From the NCBI GenBank assembly GCA_963682175.1, contig OY821775.1, positions 28,766,053 to 28,830,052 on the forward strand: a stretch of DNA of 64,000 bases, in the 5' to 3' direction. Positions 44,723 to 55,765 of this stretch are shown piece by piece (within the stretch, counting starts at the first letter, position 1; the number at the start of each line of letters is the position of its first letter). A program made the position numbers and the translations under genes. The notes under the pieces were generated by a model. The model was not told the DNA's origin, did not search any database, and saw only the letters and a list, made by a program, of their open reading frames with translations. The DNA is from Triglochin maritima (lineage: Eukaryota; Streptophyta; Magnoliopsida; Alismatales; Juncaginaceae).

Positions 44723-45904
44723 CCAAAGTCATGCCCAAAGTGTGCCTCCTTTTGCCACTCGGGTGAGGCTTGTGGCAAGAAGGTCACTCGACGCGAATGG
44801 CGGGAAGTTAGTGGAGCACAAGTGGCAAAGCCGCCGGTGAGGAAGGAAAATCCGAAAAAGCCAGCCATGTAAATGGACAAACAACACCCATCCGAGGTAG
44901 ATGGGGATGAGGACGTGAACAATGATGCGGGGGAGGAAGAAAAATGCGAAGAATTGATGTTGGTGGAGCTCGCCGGAGTTGCCACCGGAGCTGCCGCCGG
45001 CCAGGCCACAGGAGGAGGAGGAGGAACGGTCCTCCTGGATGAGGAGGAGGAGGAGGGGGCACGTGAGGGATCATGTGTGCTAGGGGGGACAAGTTCTTCC
45101 ATGGTTGTTGGAGGGAAAGCAAAAGAAGCCAATGAGGATTTGCCACATCAAAAGAAGAATGGAGAGGAAGCTTTGGCAGCCATGAAAGCCACTAGGGAGG
45201 CGCCACGTGGAGGGGAGAAGAGGCAAAAGGCTGTTTTCCTCTTTAGGGACCACAATGAGGATAAGGTTGGAAGAGAAATTCAAATGTGTGGGGACCAAAG
45301 GCATGTGTGTGCACATGGGGACCATGGACCACATGGTGCACTTGGGGACCACGAATTTGAAATGTGGAGGGAAGAGGAGTTTTCTTTGGGCTCTCATTTT
45401 GAAGGTGAAAATTAATGTGATGGGCCTTCCCTTGGGCTGAATCGTGGGCTACAATTTGGGCCCATTGGACCACATAGGGGTCATGAAGAAGAGGGGGCAA
45501 TTCAGGTGGAGAAACTTCATGGAGATACCGGGAGGGAGAAAGCTCGACTACGCTCCCCACCACCCTCGGTGGATCTAGATGAGATATCCCCTCAAGCTGG
45601 ATTCCAAGGCGTTCGTGAGGCCGTGCTAAGGCAACAACGAGCAAAGATTGGGGAGCCAAGTACACCAACACGTGAGGACCTCACGCCGAGTGATATTGAG
45701 GAGGCTGCGATCTTTGGCCTTGACCATGCCGAGTATAAACGCCTGAGGGATAAGTTTGAAAGCATGGAGACAGACTACGAAGATCCAGAGGAGCCATGGA
45801 GCTATGGCTCGGGGAGTCAAGTCGTGAGAGGCTACCTTGGAAAAGACAAGACGAGTCAAAAGAAATCAAAGAAGAAGGAGAAGCGAAGGAAAGGGAGACG
45901 ATGA
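44723..45904 (+). pseudogene. Partial ORF1 of ORF1-only element, copy 2, disrupted
   Basis: The coding content matches copy 1: zinc knuckle CPKCASFCHSGEAC, Gly/Glu tract, GDHG region, SPPPSVDLDEISPQ and a basic C terminus. Two nonsense changes are visible, TTA to TAA near 44870 (in atgtaaatgg) and TTA to TAA near 45413 (in gaaaattaatg). Copy 1 is open at both sites, so these arose after the duplication. Confidence 0.85.
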
Positions 45905-46116
45905 GTGAACGAGTGCTATACTCGAGACGTAGGATCTAGGATCTGTTGTTAGATTAGCGCGAGTCAATGTAACATTTAAATTTTCGCGATATGAACTGCT
46001 CAAGCTAGGGCAGTTCCTAGCATTCCATTGTATGCTTTTTTGCATGTACGTTTATTGAGGCATCAATAAATTTAGCGGCTCTGCCGAGACCGCCCTTTTA
46101 TTTTGCAAAAAAAAAA
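44723..46116 (+). mobile_element. 5'-truncated ORF1-only LINE-like element, copy 2
   Basis: This has the same 5' truncation point, 3' end and target-site mismatch (gggagtgcag on the left, gggagagcag at 46117 on the right) as the element at 20307-21720. Flanking variants (aacgagaggagagag on the left, gaatgaagagaagg on the right) are also shared. It is best read as a satellite-borne duplicate of one insertion. The tail is ten A and AATAAA is at 46065-46070. A 21-bp unit of the GDHG-coding stretch is missing relative to copy 1. Confidence 0.9.
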
Positions 46117-46788
46117 GGGAGAGCAGAGAGAGAAGGAGAGAGGAGATAGAGAATGAAGAGAAGGGAGAGAGGAGAGGGAAAAAGGGGAAGCGAGCGACAG
46201 AAGGAGAGGGAGAGAGTAGAAGAAGAGAGAAGGAGAGAGGATAAGGAGAGAGTAAGAAGGATAAGGAGAGAGGGAACGAGTGAGAAGGAGAAGAGAAAGT
46301 GGATAAGAGGGAGAACGAGAGAGAATGAGAAAAGGAGAAGCGAGAGGATGCGAGATGAGGAGAGAGAGAGAAAGAGAGAGAGGGACAAGAGGGAGAGGGC
46401 GGAGAGAGAAAGGAGAGTGGGAGAAGAAGGAGACGAAGAGAAGGAGAAGAGGGAAGAGGAGGGGAGAGGTGGAGAAGAAAAGAGAGACGGAGAGCGAGAA
46501 TGAGAGATAGAGAAGGGAGAGCTGAGAGTGGAGAAAAGAGGACAAGAAGAGTAGAGAGAGAAGGAGGGGGGAGAGAGGAAGAGAAATGAGTAGAGGGGAG
46601 AGAAGGAAGAGAGGATAAAGAAGGGAAAGGGAGGGAAAAGGAGAAACAAGAGAAGTAGAGGGAGGAGAGAGGACGGAGAAGAAGGAAGAGAGAGAGCGAG
46701 AGATGGAGGGGAAGAAGGAGGGAGTGGAGAAGAAGATAAGAGGGAGATAGAGAATGAAGGAGAATAAGAGGGAAGAGGCGTGATAGAA
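46117..46788. repeat. Purine-strand satellite array, segment 5
   Basis: About 670 bp of satellite separate the ORF1-only copy from LINE B. It begins with the right target-site copy of the former. It ends with aagaggcgtgatagaa (46773-46788), the left target-site copy of LINE B. No gene or strand-switch block is present. Confidence 0.9.
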
Positions 46789-46929
46789 AGAGTTGCAAGG
46801 AGAGAGGGGGAGAGAAGGAAAAAGTCATGAGAGGAGAGAGAAGCTCTGGGTTTTGCGCATGGGGAACCTAGGGTTTCCTAGGCCGTTCACCCTTGTTTTT
46901 TCACAAAAACTTGCGATTTTCACACCAAA

Positions 46930-49389
46930 ATGGCTCCTACGACTAGTCATTCACGTTTGCAACAACAAGATGGGGATTGTGGCACCAATAAGGATCTTCA
47001 TCATGCAAGAAACAATGTTTTATCCTCGGGTTTGGAGGATGAAACGCAAGCACCACCTCTAGGGAGCACGAAGTCTCCCCCAAGGAAGTGGAGTGAGCTT
47101 TTCCAAGCTAGCAAGAAGCCTTCTACGGCGTTAGAGTATGTTCCACCCGCCATTAAGGGAGGGGAGAAGGTGGCCGTGTGCTCTAGAGAGGAGGTAGTCG
47201 AAACCCTCAAGAGGTGGGACAAGGTGTTGGTGGGCTATTTCATTGCATTTAGGCCTCACCGACCTTGGAGAAGCATCTACAAGGCGTATGGAAGCTAGTA
47301 GGTGGCATGGAGGTAATCAAACGAAGTCAAGGTTTCTTGTTGTTTAGATTTACACTTGAGGAGGATAGCAAGAGGGTGCTAGAGGGAGGGCCATGGTTCG
47401 TTAAAGGCTCCCCATTAGTGGTTCAACCTTGGGCACCGGAAGTTGTCTTGAGGAGAGCAAACATCACAACGGTTCCAATATGGGTTCGCTTGCCGGAGCT
47501 TGACCTCCGTTTTTGGTCACCAAAGCCGTTGAGCAACATCACGAGTGTTCTTGGAAGACCACTATACATGGATGAACACACCGCGTCCGGGAGAAGGTTG
47601 GCTTATGCGAGGGGTTTGCATTGAAGTGGCACATGACTTCCTCTACCCAAGTTGGGTCGACGTGCAAGTAGAGGGAGGTGAACCGCACCGGGTTCTAGTG
47701 GAATACGAGTGGAGGCCCGTGTTTTGCAAGGAGTGCGTGGAGTTTGGGCATGAGGAGGACAAGTGCCCAAGGAAGAAGAAGGTAATAGACATGGTTGCGA
47801 GGAAAGCACCTCCTCCAAGTGTGGCCGAAAAATGGATCAAAGTGCATCACCGAAAAGAGAAAATGGGGAGTAGCATAAGCAAACATGGTGGTGAGGTGAG
47901 TGAGTTGGAAAAACGTGAGAGTTCCACCAAGGAGAAGGGAGCAACGGAGGTGGTGGGGGTGGAGGTTCGAAAGGACCACGAAAGGAGGGTTGGAGGGGAA
48001 GATGACGTGGAGGGAAGAGAGGATGATGTGGAAGATGGAAAGGATGACGTGGAGCATGGGGATTCCTTGATGTTTGCTAGGCCTCATGACGTGGATGGTG
48101 ACATGGAAATAAGGCAAAGGGAGGAAGGGAGACTCGTGACCATAAGAGGGGAGGCAAATGGGAGTGACAAATTCTCTTCCACCACTTTGGGAGGAGCTAA
48201 TCAAGAGGAGACACGTCAGCAAGAAGAGACAAAAGAGGTTGGTGTGGGGATAACGGTCTTGAGAAGGGAGGCAAATGAGGAGCACCCATGTGGATCACAA
48301 GGAGACGAAATAGAGAGCCTAGTCAAGAGTGGGTGCCTCACTTTTGGAAGAACCAATGAGAATAGAGGTGAGTGCCCAACTTTTGGAAGAACCAATAAGA
48401 GGAGGGATGAGTGCTCTACATTTGAAGGAGCAAATGAGAGAAGAGATGAGTGCTCCACACTTGAAGGAACAAATAACTTGAGTGGCAATTGTTTCTCTCA
48501 TGAAACACGTGATCCAAGAGAGGAAAGAAGGGGGGACCATGTCTTTAAAGCAAGGGCCAATGAGAGAAGAGATGAGTGCTCCACACTTGAAGAAACAAAG
48601 GACATGAGTGGCAATTGTTTCTCTCAAGAAACACATGATCCAAGAGAGGAAAGAAGGGGGGACCATGTCCCAAAAGCAAGAGCAAATGAGAGAAGAGATG
48701 AGTGCTCTACACTTGAAGAAACAAATGTCATGAGTGGGGAGTGTTTCTCTCATGAAACACGTGACTCAAGGGAGGAAAGAAGGGGGGACCATGTCACTAA
48801 AGCAAGAGCCAATGAGATGAGTGGAAAGTGCTCCCCAAATGCAACACGTGATCCAAGGGAGGAAAGAAAGGAGGACCATGATGCAAAGGAAATAGCAAAG
48901 GAGGAAATCACGTATGGGGTAGTGGGAAGGAAATCACATGCAAGAGAAAACAAGAACATAGTGAGGGGGTCAAGTGTTTTCTCTCATGAAGTGGAAGAAA
49001 TGGGAAAAGAGCATGGGGTGGCTCTACTTGGAGAACAATGTGGGCTTGCTTCGTTGATGAGAAGTGACGAAGTTTGGGAGTCTCCAAAACGTGCGGCAAA
49101 GGAGAAGGGAACGATGCGCAAGGGCTCATGGACGAGTGGGGGAATGTTTAATGTGCTTAGGGAGGTGGAATCCGATCAAGGAGAAGTAGAAATGCCTACA
49201 CAAATACAAGAAGGAGACGGGAGGACTAGTGGCGCCAACTCAAAACCTAGAAGAAGGTCTTCACCACCACCTTCGGTGGATCTAGAAACAATATCACCAC
49301 AACCCGAGACATTGAAAGTGATTCGAGAAAAGGCTATGGTGCAACAAAAGAAAAACGTGGAGGTTAAGGGGCGTGCCCCAACACCTTGA
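46930..49389 (+). pseudogene. LINE B ORF1 protein, frameshifted
   Basis: Domain order is as in LINE A ORF1: N terminus from ATG 46930, DUF4283, CX2CX4HX4C knuckle (CKECVEFGHEEDKC), 42-residue repeats, SPPPSVDLETISPQ, and TGA at 49387-49389. A 4-base deletion at 47259/47260 (cctcaccgacc where LINE A has cctcacttgccgac) and one extra G at 47611-47614 break the frame. Their net change of -3 restores it downstream. The position of the LINE A nonsense codon is a sense GAG here, and the LINE A extra A is absent. Confidence 0.9.
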
Positions 49390-50627
49390 AGCCATGAATC
49401 TCCTCATGTGGAATGTGCACGGTGCAAATGGACCCGGCCGTGCACTCATGATTAGGGGTCGAATTAAGGAGGCAAATGCGGAGGTGGTGTGTCTTATGGA
49501 ACACAAAGTTAAATTGAAGAAGCTAGATCGATTCAAGCGAGCAATATGGCCACATGCTTGGGCGGCAAATAGTGTGATTGTTGATTCCGGCCGAATTTTA
49601 GTTTTATGGAATGACAATGTGGTTGATCTCAAGGTCACCTTTGAAACAACACAACTCCTTCACTTCGAAGGGAAGGTGAAGAGGGATGGCACCAATTTTT
49701 TCCTAACCGCAATTTATGGTGAAAATGCTCATGTGGATCGAAGGGCGTTATGGGGGGACCTCGAAACCATTGCTCCAGCCCTTGAGAAGCCTTGGATTGT
49801 GGGAGGAGACTTCAATTGTATCCGATGGACAAGTGAGAAGTGTGGAGGAGGTGGTGCAAACGAGGTTGCTACCAAGGAGTTCAATGAGTGTCTAGAAGCA
49901 CTCCAACTCATTGAGGTGCCTTCAACGGGAGGGCCTTTTACATGGTCGAATTCGTCCGAGGGGAGTGCCCGCATTGAGACAAAGATTGACCGCATTTTGA
50001 TAAACAATGCATGGCTTGAAGCTTTCCCGGATTCCTTCTATGAGATAGGGGAGAAGGACTTGAGTGACCATGCTATGCTCACATTGAAAACGGAAGGAAA
50101 TGGGTTGAGAAAGAAGAGGATATTTCAGTTTCAAAATCATTGGGTCGAGCACGAAGAGTTTGGTGAGGTTGTTAAAGAGGCGTGGACTACAAGTGTTAAT
50201 GGGACACCCATGTTTCGTGTGGTGGCAAAATTGAAGGAAGTAAAGGATGCTCTCAAGAAGTGGAGTGGGGACAAGTTCGGTAACATTGCACATAAGGTTG
50301 GGGCTGCCACCAATGCCCTTGCGGATGTGAGGGCTAGGAGGAGTGCAAATCCGGAGGTGGATGCTCTAGCCCTTGAGGAAGTAGAGGCTAAGGATGAGCT
50401 AGCACGAGTTCTTGAACGTGAGGAGTCCTTGATTAGGCAAAAATCGCGAGTCAAGTGGTTGAAGGAGGGTGATCGAAACACGAGGTTCTTCCATGCGCAC
50501 CTAAGAGTGAGGAGAGCCACCAACCAAGTGAGGAGAGTTTGTGAGGGAGAGAACATTATCGAGGAGGAGGGTGGCATCCAGGAGGCATTCCAGTGTTTTT
50601 TTGCTAATTTGTTTGCTAATGGTTTTC

Positions 50628-51249
50628 CTGTGATTTAGTTTTTGATGCAGCAAGTAAAGGAAAACATTTTTTAATTGTTGGTACAAAAAATAAAGCGGCT
50701 GACTCAGTAGCATCAGCTGCAAGAAGGGCTCGGTGTCATTATGTTAATAAAAAATGGCTCGGTGGTATGTTAACAAATTGGTCCACTACAGAAACGAGAC
50801 TTCAGAAGTTCAGGGACTTAAGAGCCGAACAAAAGACGGGGAAACTTAATCGTCTCCCCAAAAGAGATGCAGCAATGTTGAAGAGACAATTATCTACCTT
50901 GCAAACATATTTGGGCGGGATTAAATATATGACGGAGTTACCTGATATTGTAATCATCGTTGATCAGCAAGAAGAATATACGGCTCTTCGAGAATGTATA
51001 ATTTTGGGGATTCCGACAATTTGTATAATCGATACAAATTATGACCCGGATCTCGCGGATATTTCGATTCCAGCCAATGATGACGCTATAGCTTCAATCC
51101 GATTGATTCTTAACAAATTAGTATCCGCAATTTGTGAAGGTCATTCTAGCTATATAAGAAATCCTTGATTATGATTAATAAAGGTAAGTCAATTACTTCG
51201 GGGACTTCCATATATTTATGGAATCGGTTATTATTCCTAGATTTCAATA
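50628..51249 (+). other. Nuclear plastid DNA insertion (NUPT) inside LINE B
   Basis: LINE B matches LINE A up to ggttttc (50627) and again from tccccacatc (51250). Between lie 622 bases of different composition that encode most of chloroplast ribosomal protein S2 and 81 bp downstream. The following bases are probably the rps2-atpI spacer, given the conserved rps2-atpI gene order of plastomes. Twelve target bases are lost and there is no target-site duplication or poly(A). This fits repair of a double-strand break with a plastid fragment rather than retrotransposition. Confidence 0.93.
50629..51168 (+). pseudogene. rps2: Plastid rps2 fragment (30S ribosomal protein S2, C-terminal 179 residues)
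   Basis: The frame [20 protein letters not shown], then [78 protein letters not shown] and SSYIRNP with TGA at 51166-51168 is plastid S2. The usual protein is about 236 residues, so roughly 57 N-terminal residues and the start codon are missing. The remaining frame has no stop, which argues for a recent transfer. It has no plastid promoter or transit peptide here and is not expected to function. Confidence 0.95.
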
Positions 51250-53767
51250 TCCCCACATCATTAATATTGCCCATCCTTGACCCACGGGAAGGTGACTTGT
51301 TGGTGCGCAAGCTGACTTTAAAGGAGTTGGAGGACGTGGTTTTGTTTGCAAATGCGGACAAGGCACCGGGTCCGGATGGTTTCAATGCAAAATTTTTCAC
51401 GGCGGCTTGGGGAATAATCAAGAGAGATGTCTTCAAGGCCGTGGACTCATGCTTGAGCAATGGAAAGATGTTGGCACAACTAAATTATACCTCCATCACA
51501 ATCATTCCCAAGAAGAAGGCCCCCGCGGTGGTTGAGGATTATCGACCTATTGCATTGTGTAATATGATGTATAGGTTCATTGCGAAGGTGCTTGCAAACC
51601 GGTTGAAGAGTCTATTACCAAAGCTGGTTGGAAACACTCAAAGTGCCTTTGTTCAAGGAAGACGAATCAGCGATAACATACTCCTTGCACATGAGCTTTG
51701 CCACAACATTCACCTTGCAAGGGGTCGAGGGCGTATGTGTATTAAGTTGGACATCCGGAAAGCCTATGATTCTCTATCGTGGGAGTTCTTGGAGCAAGTT
51801 ATGGTGAGATTTGGGTTCCCGGGCAAGTGGAGGAGAGTGATCATGGCGTGTGTTGAAGCCTCATTTGTGGTAACGGTGAATGGAGCAAACTCAACACCAT
51901 TTCGAGTGAGGAATGGATTGCGGCAAGGGGACCCTTTGGCACCATATTTGTTTGTCTTATGCATGGAGGTGTTGAGTGAAATGGTGAAGATGGCGGTGAG
52001 AGATGGGCAAATCGAGCCGTTAGAGTGTGGGGATGTGGCCGTGTCACATTTGTTATTCGCCGACGATGTCCTCATGTTTGCAAAGGCCACAAAGGAGAAT
52101 GCAAGAGGAATCAAGAAAGTCCTTGATGAATTCACGGCTTGCTCGGGGCTGCGGTTTAGTGTCTCGAAGAGTCAAATCTTTATGGGTGGGGAAGTCACAC
52201 ATGGAGAGTGGATTGTGGAGCACCTTGGTATGGAACGTAAGGAGTTTCCGGTGGTGTATCTTGGCCTTCCTCTATTTTCAGGAAGGATGGGGAAAAGCCA
52301 TTGTGGGGTGCTTATAACAAGGTAAAAGGTCGCCTAAGCACGTGGCAACAAAATTACCTTTCCATTGCCGGGAGGGTTTGAGCTTGTGAGAAGCGTCCTT
52401 GTCTCGCTTAGCATATATTGGACCTCCGCATTCTTGATCCCAAGAAAGGTTGTTCATGAGATGGATAGTATCATGAGCCACTTCATTTGGGGAGGGCCGA
52501 AGAAATGGGTGGCCATTGCTTGGAAAGATGTTTGCACCCCAAAGGATGAGGGTGGCCTCGGCCTAAAGAAGCTCACGGAATGGAATGATGTGGGTCTCCT
52601 TAGACTCTTTTGGCTTGTGGTGGAGGATGAAAACTCGTTGTGGGTGAAGTGTATGCGTCATAAGTACTTGAAGAATCGATCAATATGGCAAGCAAGACCA
52701 CCGTCGACATGTTCTTGGGCTTGGAGGGGGATCCTTCGGGTCCGCGAGATGGCTTGCAAGCACATTTCCTATGAGGTGGGCAATGGAGAGAATATCCGTT
52801 TCTTTCACTTTCCATGGTGTGGAACACCATTCCAAGGGCAGCCTTGGGGGGAGAGGCTTCATTACGAGTTAGGGGTACCTTGGGATACCAAGGTATCTTT
52901 CTTCATTCGAGAGGGTGCGTGGAGGCTCCCCTTCCCGAGATCAAATACCATGGAGGAGTTATGGGAGAGGGTGAAACTTATCCCTATTACGGGAGGAATG
53001 GATAGACCGACAAGGCTTCATGGGAATGGAGGCTCTCTCGGCATGAAAGAGGTTTGGAAATGGGTCAAGGAACCGGGAACCAAGGTTAGTTGGGCGGACA
53101 TGGTGTGGCACAAGCATGGGATACCAAAACATGCACTCACAACATGGAGAGCAATGCGAGGCCGGCTACTCACGAAGACACTCATGAACAAGAGGGGAGC
53201 AAAGCACGACCCGACATGTATCCTTTGTATGAGTGTGGAGGAAGATATAGAACACTTATTTTGGAGATGCACGTTCACTAGAGAGGTATGGGGCCAGCTC
53301 CTCTTGCACCTTCAAATCAGCCCCAACATTGACACTTCTCTTGCGCGAGAAGCAAATCGCATCCTACACATTCGAGGCAAGCGCCTTGCAGCCATAACAA
53401 GGAAGTGGGTGTTCAATGCCATGATACATGAGTGTTGGCAAGAACGAAACCGAAGAATCTTTGAGGGAGATAGGAAGAAACCGGGGACATCATTTCAGCA
53501 ATTAAAGATACGATCCGGTGTATGGGAGACAAAGTAAAAGACATAGTGAAGAACGAAGAAGAACACAAGACCTTTATAGATACGTGGAAGTAGGGTAGCC
53601 TCTTGTGAGGTTTGATGTAATCACGTTTTGTAAAACGGAGTAGATGTGGCCGGCTTTGCATGTAGCACAAGCCCGCGCACCAAAAACTTATCATTTTTGT
53701 AGGTTGTAAACACTTAGTTTATTAATACAATTAGAGGCCAAGCCTCCCTTTTGCTTTGCAAAAAAAA

Positions 53768-54710
53768 AGAGGCGTGATAGAAGGAGAGAGGGCACGAGAG
53801 AGGTAGAGAAGCGAGGGAAGGAGGAGAGAAGAGGAAGAGAGAGAGGGAAGAGAGGGGAAGTAGAGGGGAGAAAGGAGAAGATATATGGGGAGAAGGAGTG
53901 GGATAGAAGGAGAGAGAGCGAGAGACGGAGAGAGAGGAGGAGAAGGGAAAGAGGAGGATAGGGAAGGATAGGAAGAGGGAGAGAGAAGAAGAAGAGAGAT
54001 GGATAAGAAGGGAGAGGAGAAGGAGAGGGAATCGGAGGGAGATAGAGATGAAGAGAGGGAGAAGAGAGAAGGAGAAGAGGGAAGAGTGGGAGAGAGGTAA
54101 AGGAGAGAAGAGAGAGGGGTAGAGAGGTAGTGTGAGAAATACAGAGGGAAGGAAGAGACGGAGAGAGAGAGAATGGAGAGGAGAGAGAAGGAGAGGGAGA
54201 AAAGGAGAAGGGAGAGAAAGCAGGAGAGAGGGAGATAAAGAGAGAGGGATAAGGAGAAGAGGGATAAAGGAGGGAGGGAGAGAAGAAAGAGAAAGACGGA
54301 GAAGGAGAGAGAAAATGAGAAGGGAGAAGGGAGGAGGAGAAGGATAATGAGAACGAGAGAGGAGAGAGGAGGGAAGAGAGAGAAGAGGAGAGAAGGAGAG
54401 GAGAGGTAGGTAGAGAAGTCAAGGAGAAGAGAGAAGGGAGGGAGAGAGAGAAGGACAGAGACAGAGAAGAGAAAAGAGGGATAGGGATTGGGAGAGAAGA
54501 GAGAACGACAGAGACAGAAAAGAGAAAGGAGGGATAAGGATTGGGAGAGAAGAGAGAAGGAGAATAGGAAAGAGGTGAGAGAGATGGGAAGACAGAGGAG
54601 GGAGAAGAAGGGAGAGAGATCGAGAGGAGTAGAAGGAGTTAGTGGGGGAGGGGGATAAGAAGGAGAGGGGTAAGAGGGAGATAGAGAAGGAGAAAGAGGA
54701 GAGCAAGGAT

Positions 54711-54753
<43 letters not shown>

Positions 54754-55765
54754 AACGAGAGGGAGATGACGAGATAAAGAAGGGACGGTGAGTGAAAAGA
54801 GGAGACTAGAGGGGGAACGAGAGGAGACGGAGGGACACGAGGTGAAGGAGAGAGAGAGCGGGAGAGAGAGAAGGAGAGGGGAGGAGAGAGAGGGAGGGGG
54901 AGAAGAGGGAGGGGACGAGAGTAGACGGAGGGATGAGAGGAGAGAGAATAGAAGTAGAGAGAGAGCGGAGGAGAGGAAGAGAGGGAGAAGGAGAGAGGAG
55001 AGAGGGAGGGGAACGAGAGGGAGATGACGAGATAAAGAAGGGACGGTGAGTGAAAAGAGGAGACTAGAGGGGGAACGAGAGGAGACGGAGGGACAAGAGG
55101 AGAAGGAGAGAGAGAGCGGGAGAGAGAGAAGGAGAGGGGAGGAGAGAGAGGAGGGGGAGAAGAGGGAGGGGACGAGAGTAGACGGAGGGATGAGAGGAGA
55201 GAGAATAGAAGTAGAGAGAGAGTGGAGGAGAGGAAGAGAGGGAGAAGAGGGGAGAGAGAGAAGAAGAAGAAGAAGAAGAAGAAGAAGGATAGTGGAGGTG
55301 AGGTTGAACGAGAGAAGGAGAAGAGGATAGAGAAGGAAAGGAGGAGAGGGAATAGGGAAGGGAACGAGATAGAGAAGGGAGGGTAGAGATAGAGAGTGAG
55401 AGAGAGAAGGAGCGAGAGAGATAGAGGAGGAGAGACGAATCGGGAGAGGAGAGAGATAAGGAGAAAGAGAAGGGGAGAGGAGGAGAGAAAAGGGAGAAGG
55501 GAGTGAGTGATAAAAGAAAGATGAGGGAAGAGGATAGGAGAGAGGAGAAGAGGGAGAAGGGGAGAGGAGAAGGGAGAGAGAGAACGGGAAGAGGAGCAAT
55601 GAAGGGAAGGAGGAGATAGAGAGAGAAGGTGTCCCCCCTCTTTCTAATCCTCCCTCTACTCCTCTAGTTCCCTTCTCGTTATCCTCTCTCTTCTTCTCCT
55701 TCTCCCCCTCTCACTCCTCTCTTCCTTCTATCCATGTAAGGATAACGAGAGAAGGAGAGAGTAAG
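53768..55765. repeat. Purine-strand satellite array, segment 6
   Basis: The satellite resumes with the right target-site copy of LINE B and the private gtgatagaa variant. A strand-switch block starts at 55628 with tctttctaatcc in place of tccttctcatcc. Around 54780-55240 a block of about 250 bp (gtgagtgaaaagaggagactagaggggg through gagtagacggagggatg) occurs twice in tandem, starting near 54787 and 55045. No gene is seen. Confidence 0.9.
54716..54748 (+). repeat. (GA)n microsatellite
   Basis: A 33-bp uninterrupted GA run lies where other monomers have gagagagagataagaagagcg. The run has replaced about 40 bp of the usual sequence before ggggggaacgagaggg. Confidence 0.85.

Larger units (their letters stand above)
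49394..53593 (+). pseudogene. LINE B ORF2, split by plastid DNA and frameshifted
   Basis: The endonuclease is complete from ATG 49394 (MNLLMWNVHG, GDFN, SDH). The frame runs into plastid sequence at 50628 and stops at TAG 50636-50638. The reverse transcriptase resumes at 51250 (DYRPIALCNMMYR, KLDIRKAYDSLSW, FADD all present). Frameshifts follow: one A lost at about 52316, one T gained at about 52377, and one G lost at about 53484. The zf-RVT cysteines are present. Twelve LINE bases (aggtacaacccc in LINE A) are missing at the insert. Confidence 0.92.
46789..53767 (+). mobile_element. LINE B: full-length L1-type retrotransposon with plastid DNA insert
   Basis: This sister of LINE A is a 6.98-kb element, of which 622 bp is plastid DNA. 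Target-site duplications are aagaggcgtgatagaa at 46773-46788 and 53767-53782. Both carry gtgatagaa where satellite monomers read gtgagagaa, so the duplication is real and not satellite background. It ends in about nine A. ORF1 has two frameshifts and ORF2 three frameshifts plus the insert; LINE A shares none of these. The element is dead. Confidence 0.95.

Noticed and set aside
20307..46116. Two independent insertions of the ORF1-only element into the same satellite site
   Set aside because: Identical truncation, target-site mismatch and flank variants make duplication of one event far more likely.
50629..51168. A functional nuclear rps2 gene
   Set aside because: N terminus, start codon and any transit peptide are missing and it lies inside a dead LINE ORF2. 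It is a plastid DNA insertion.
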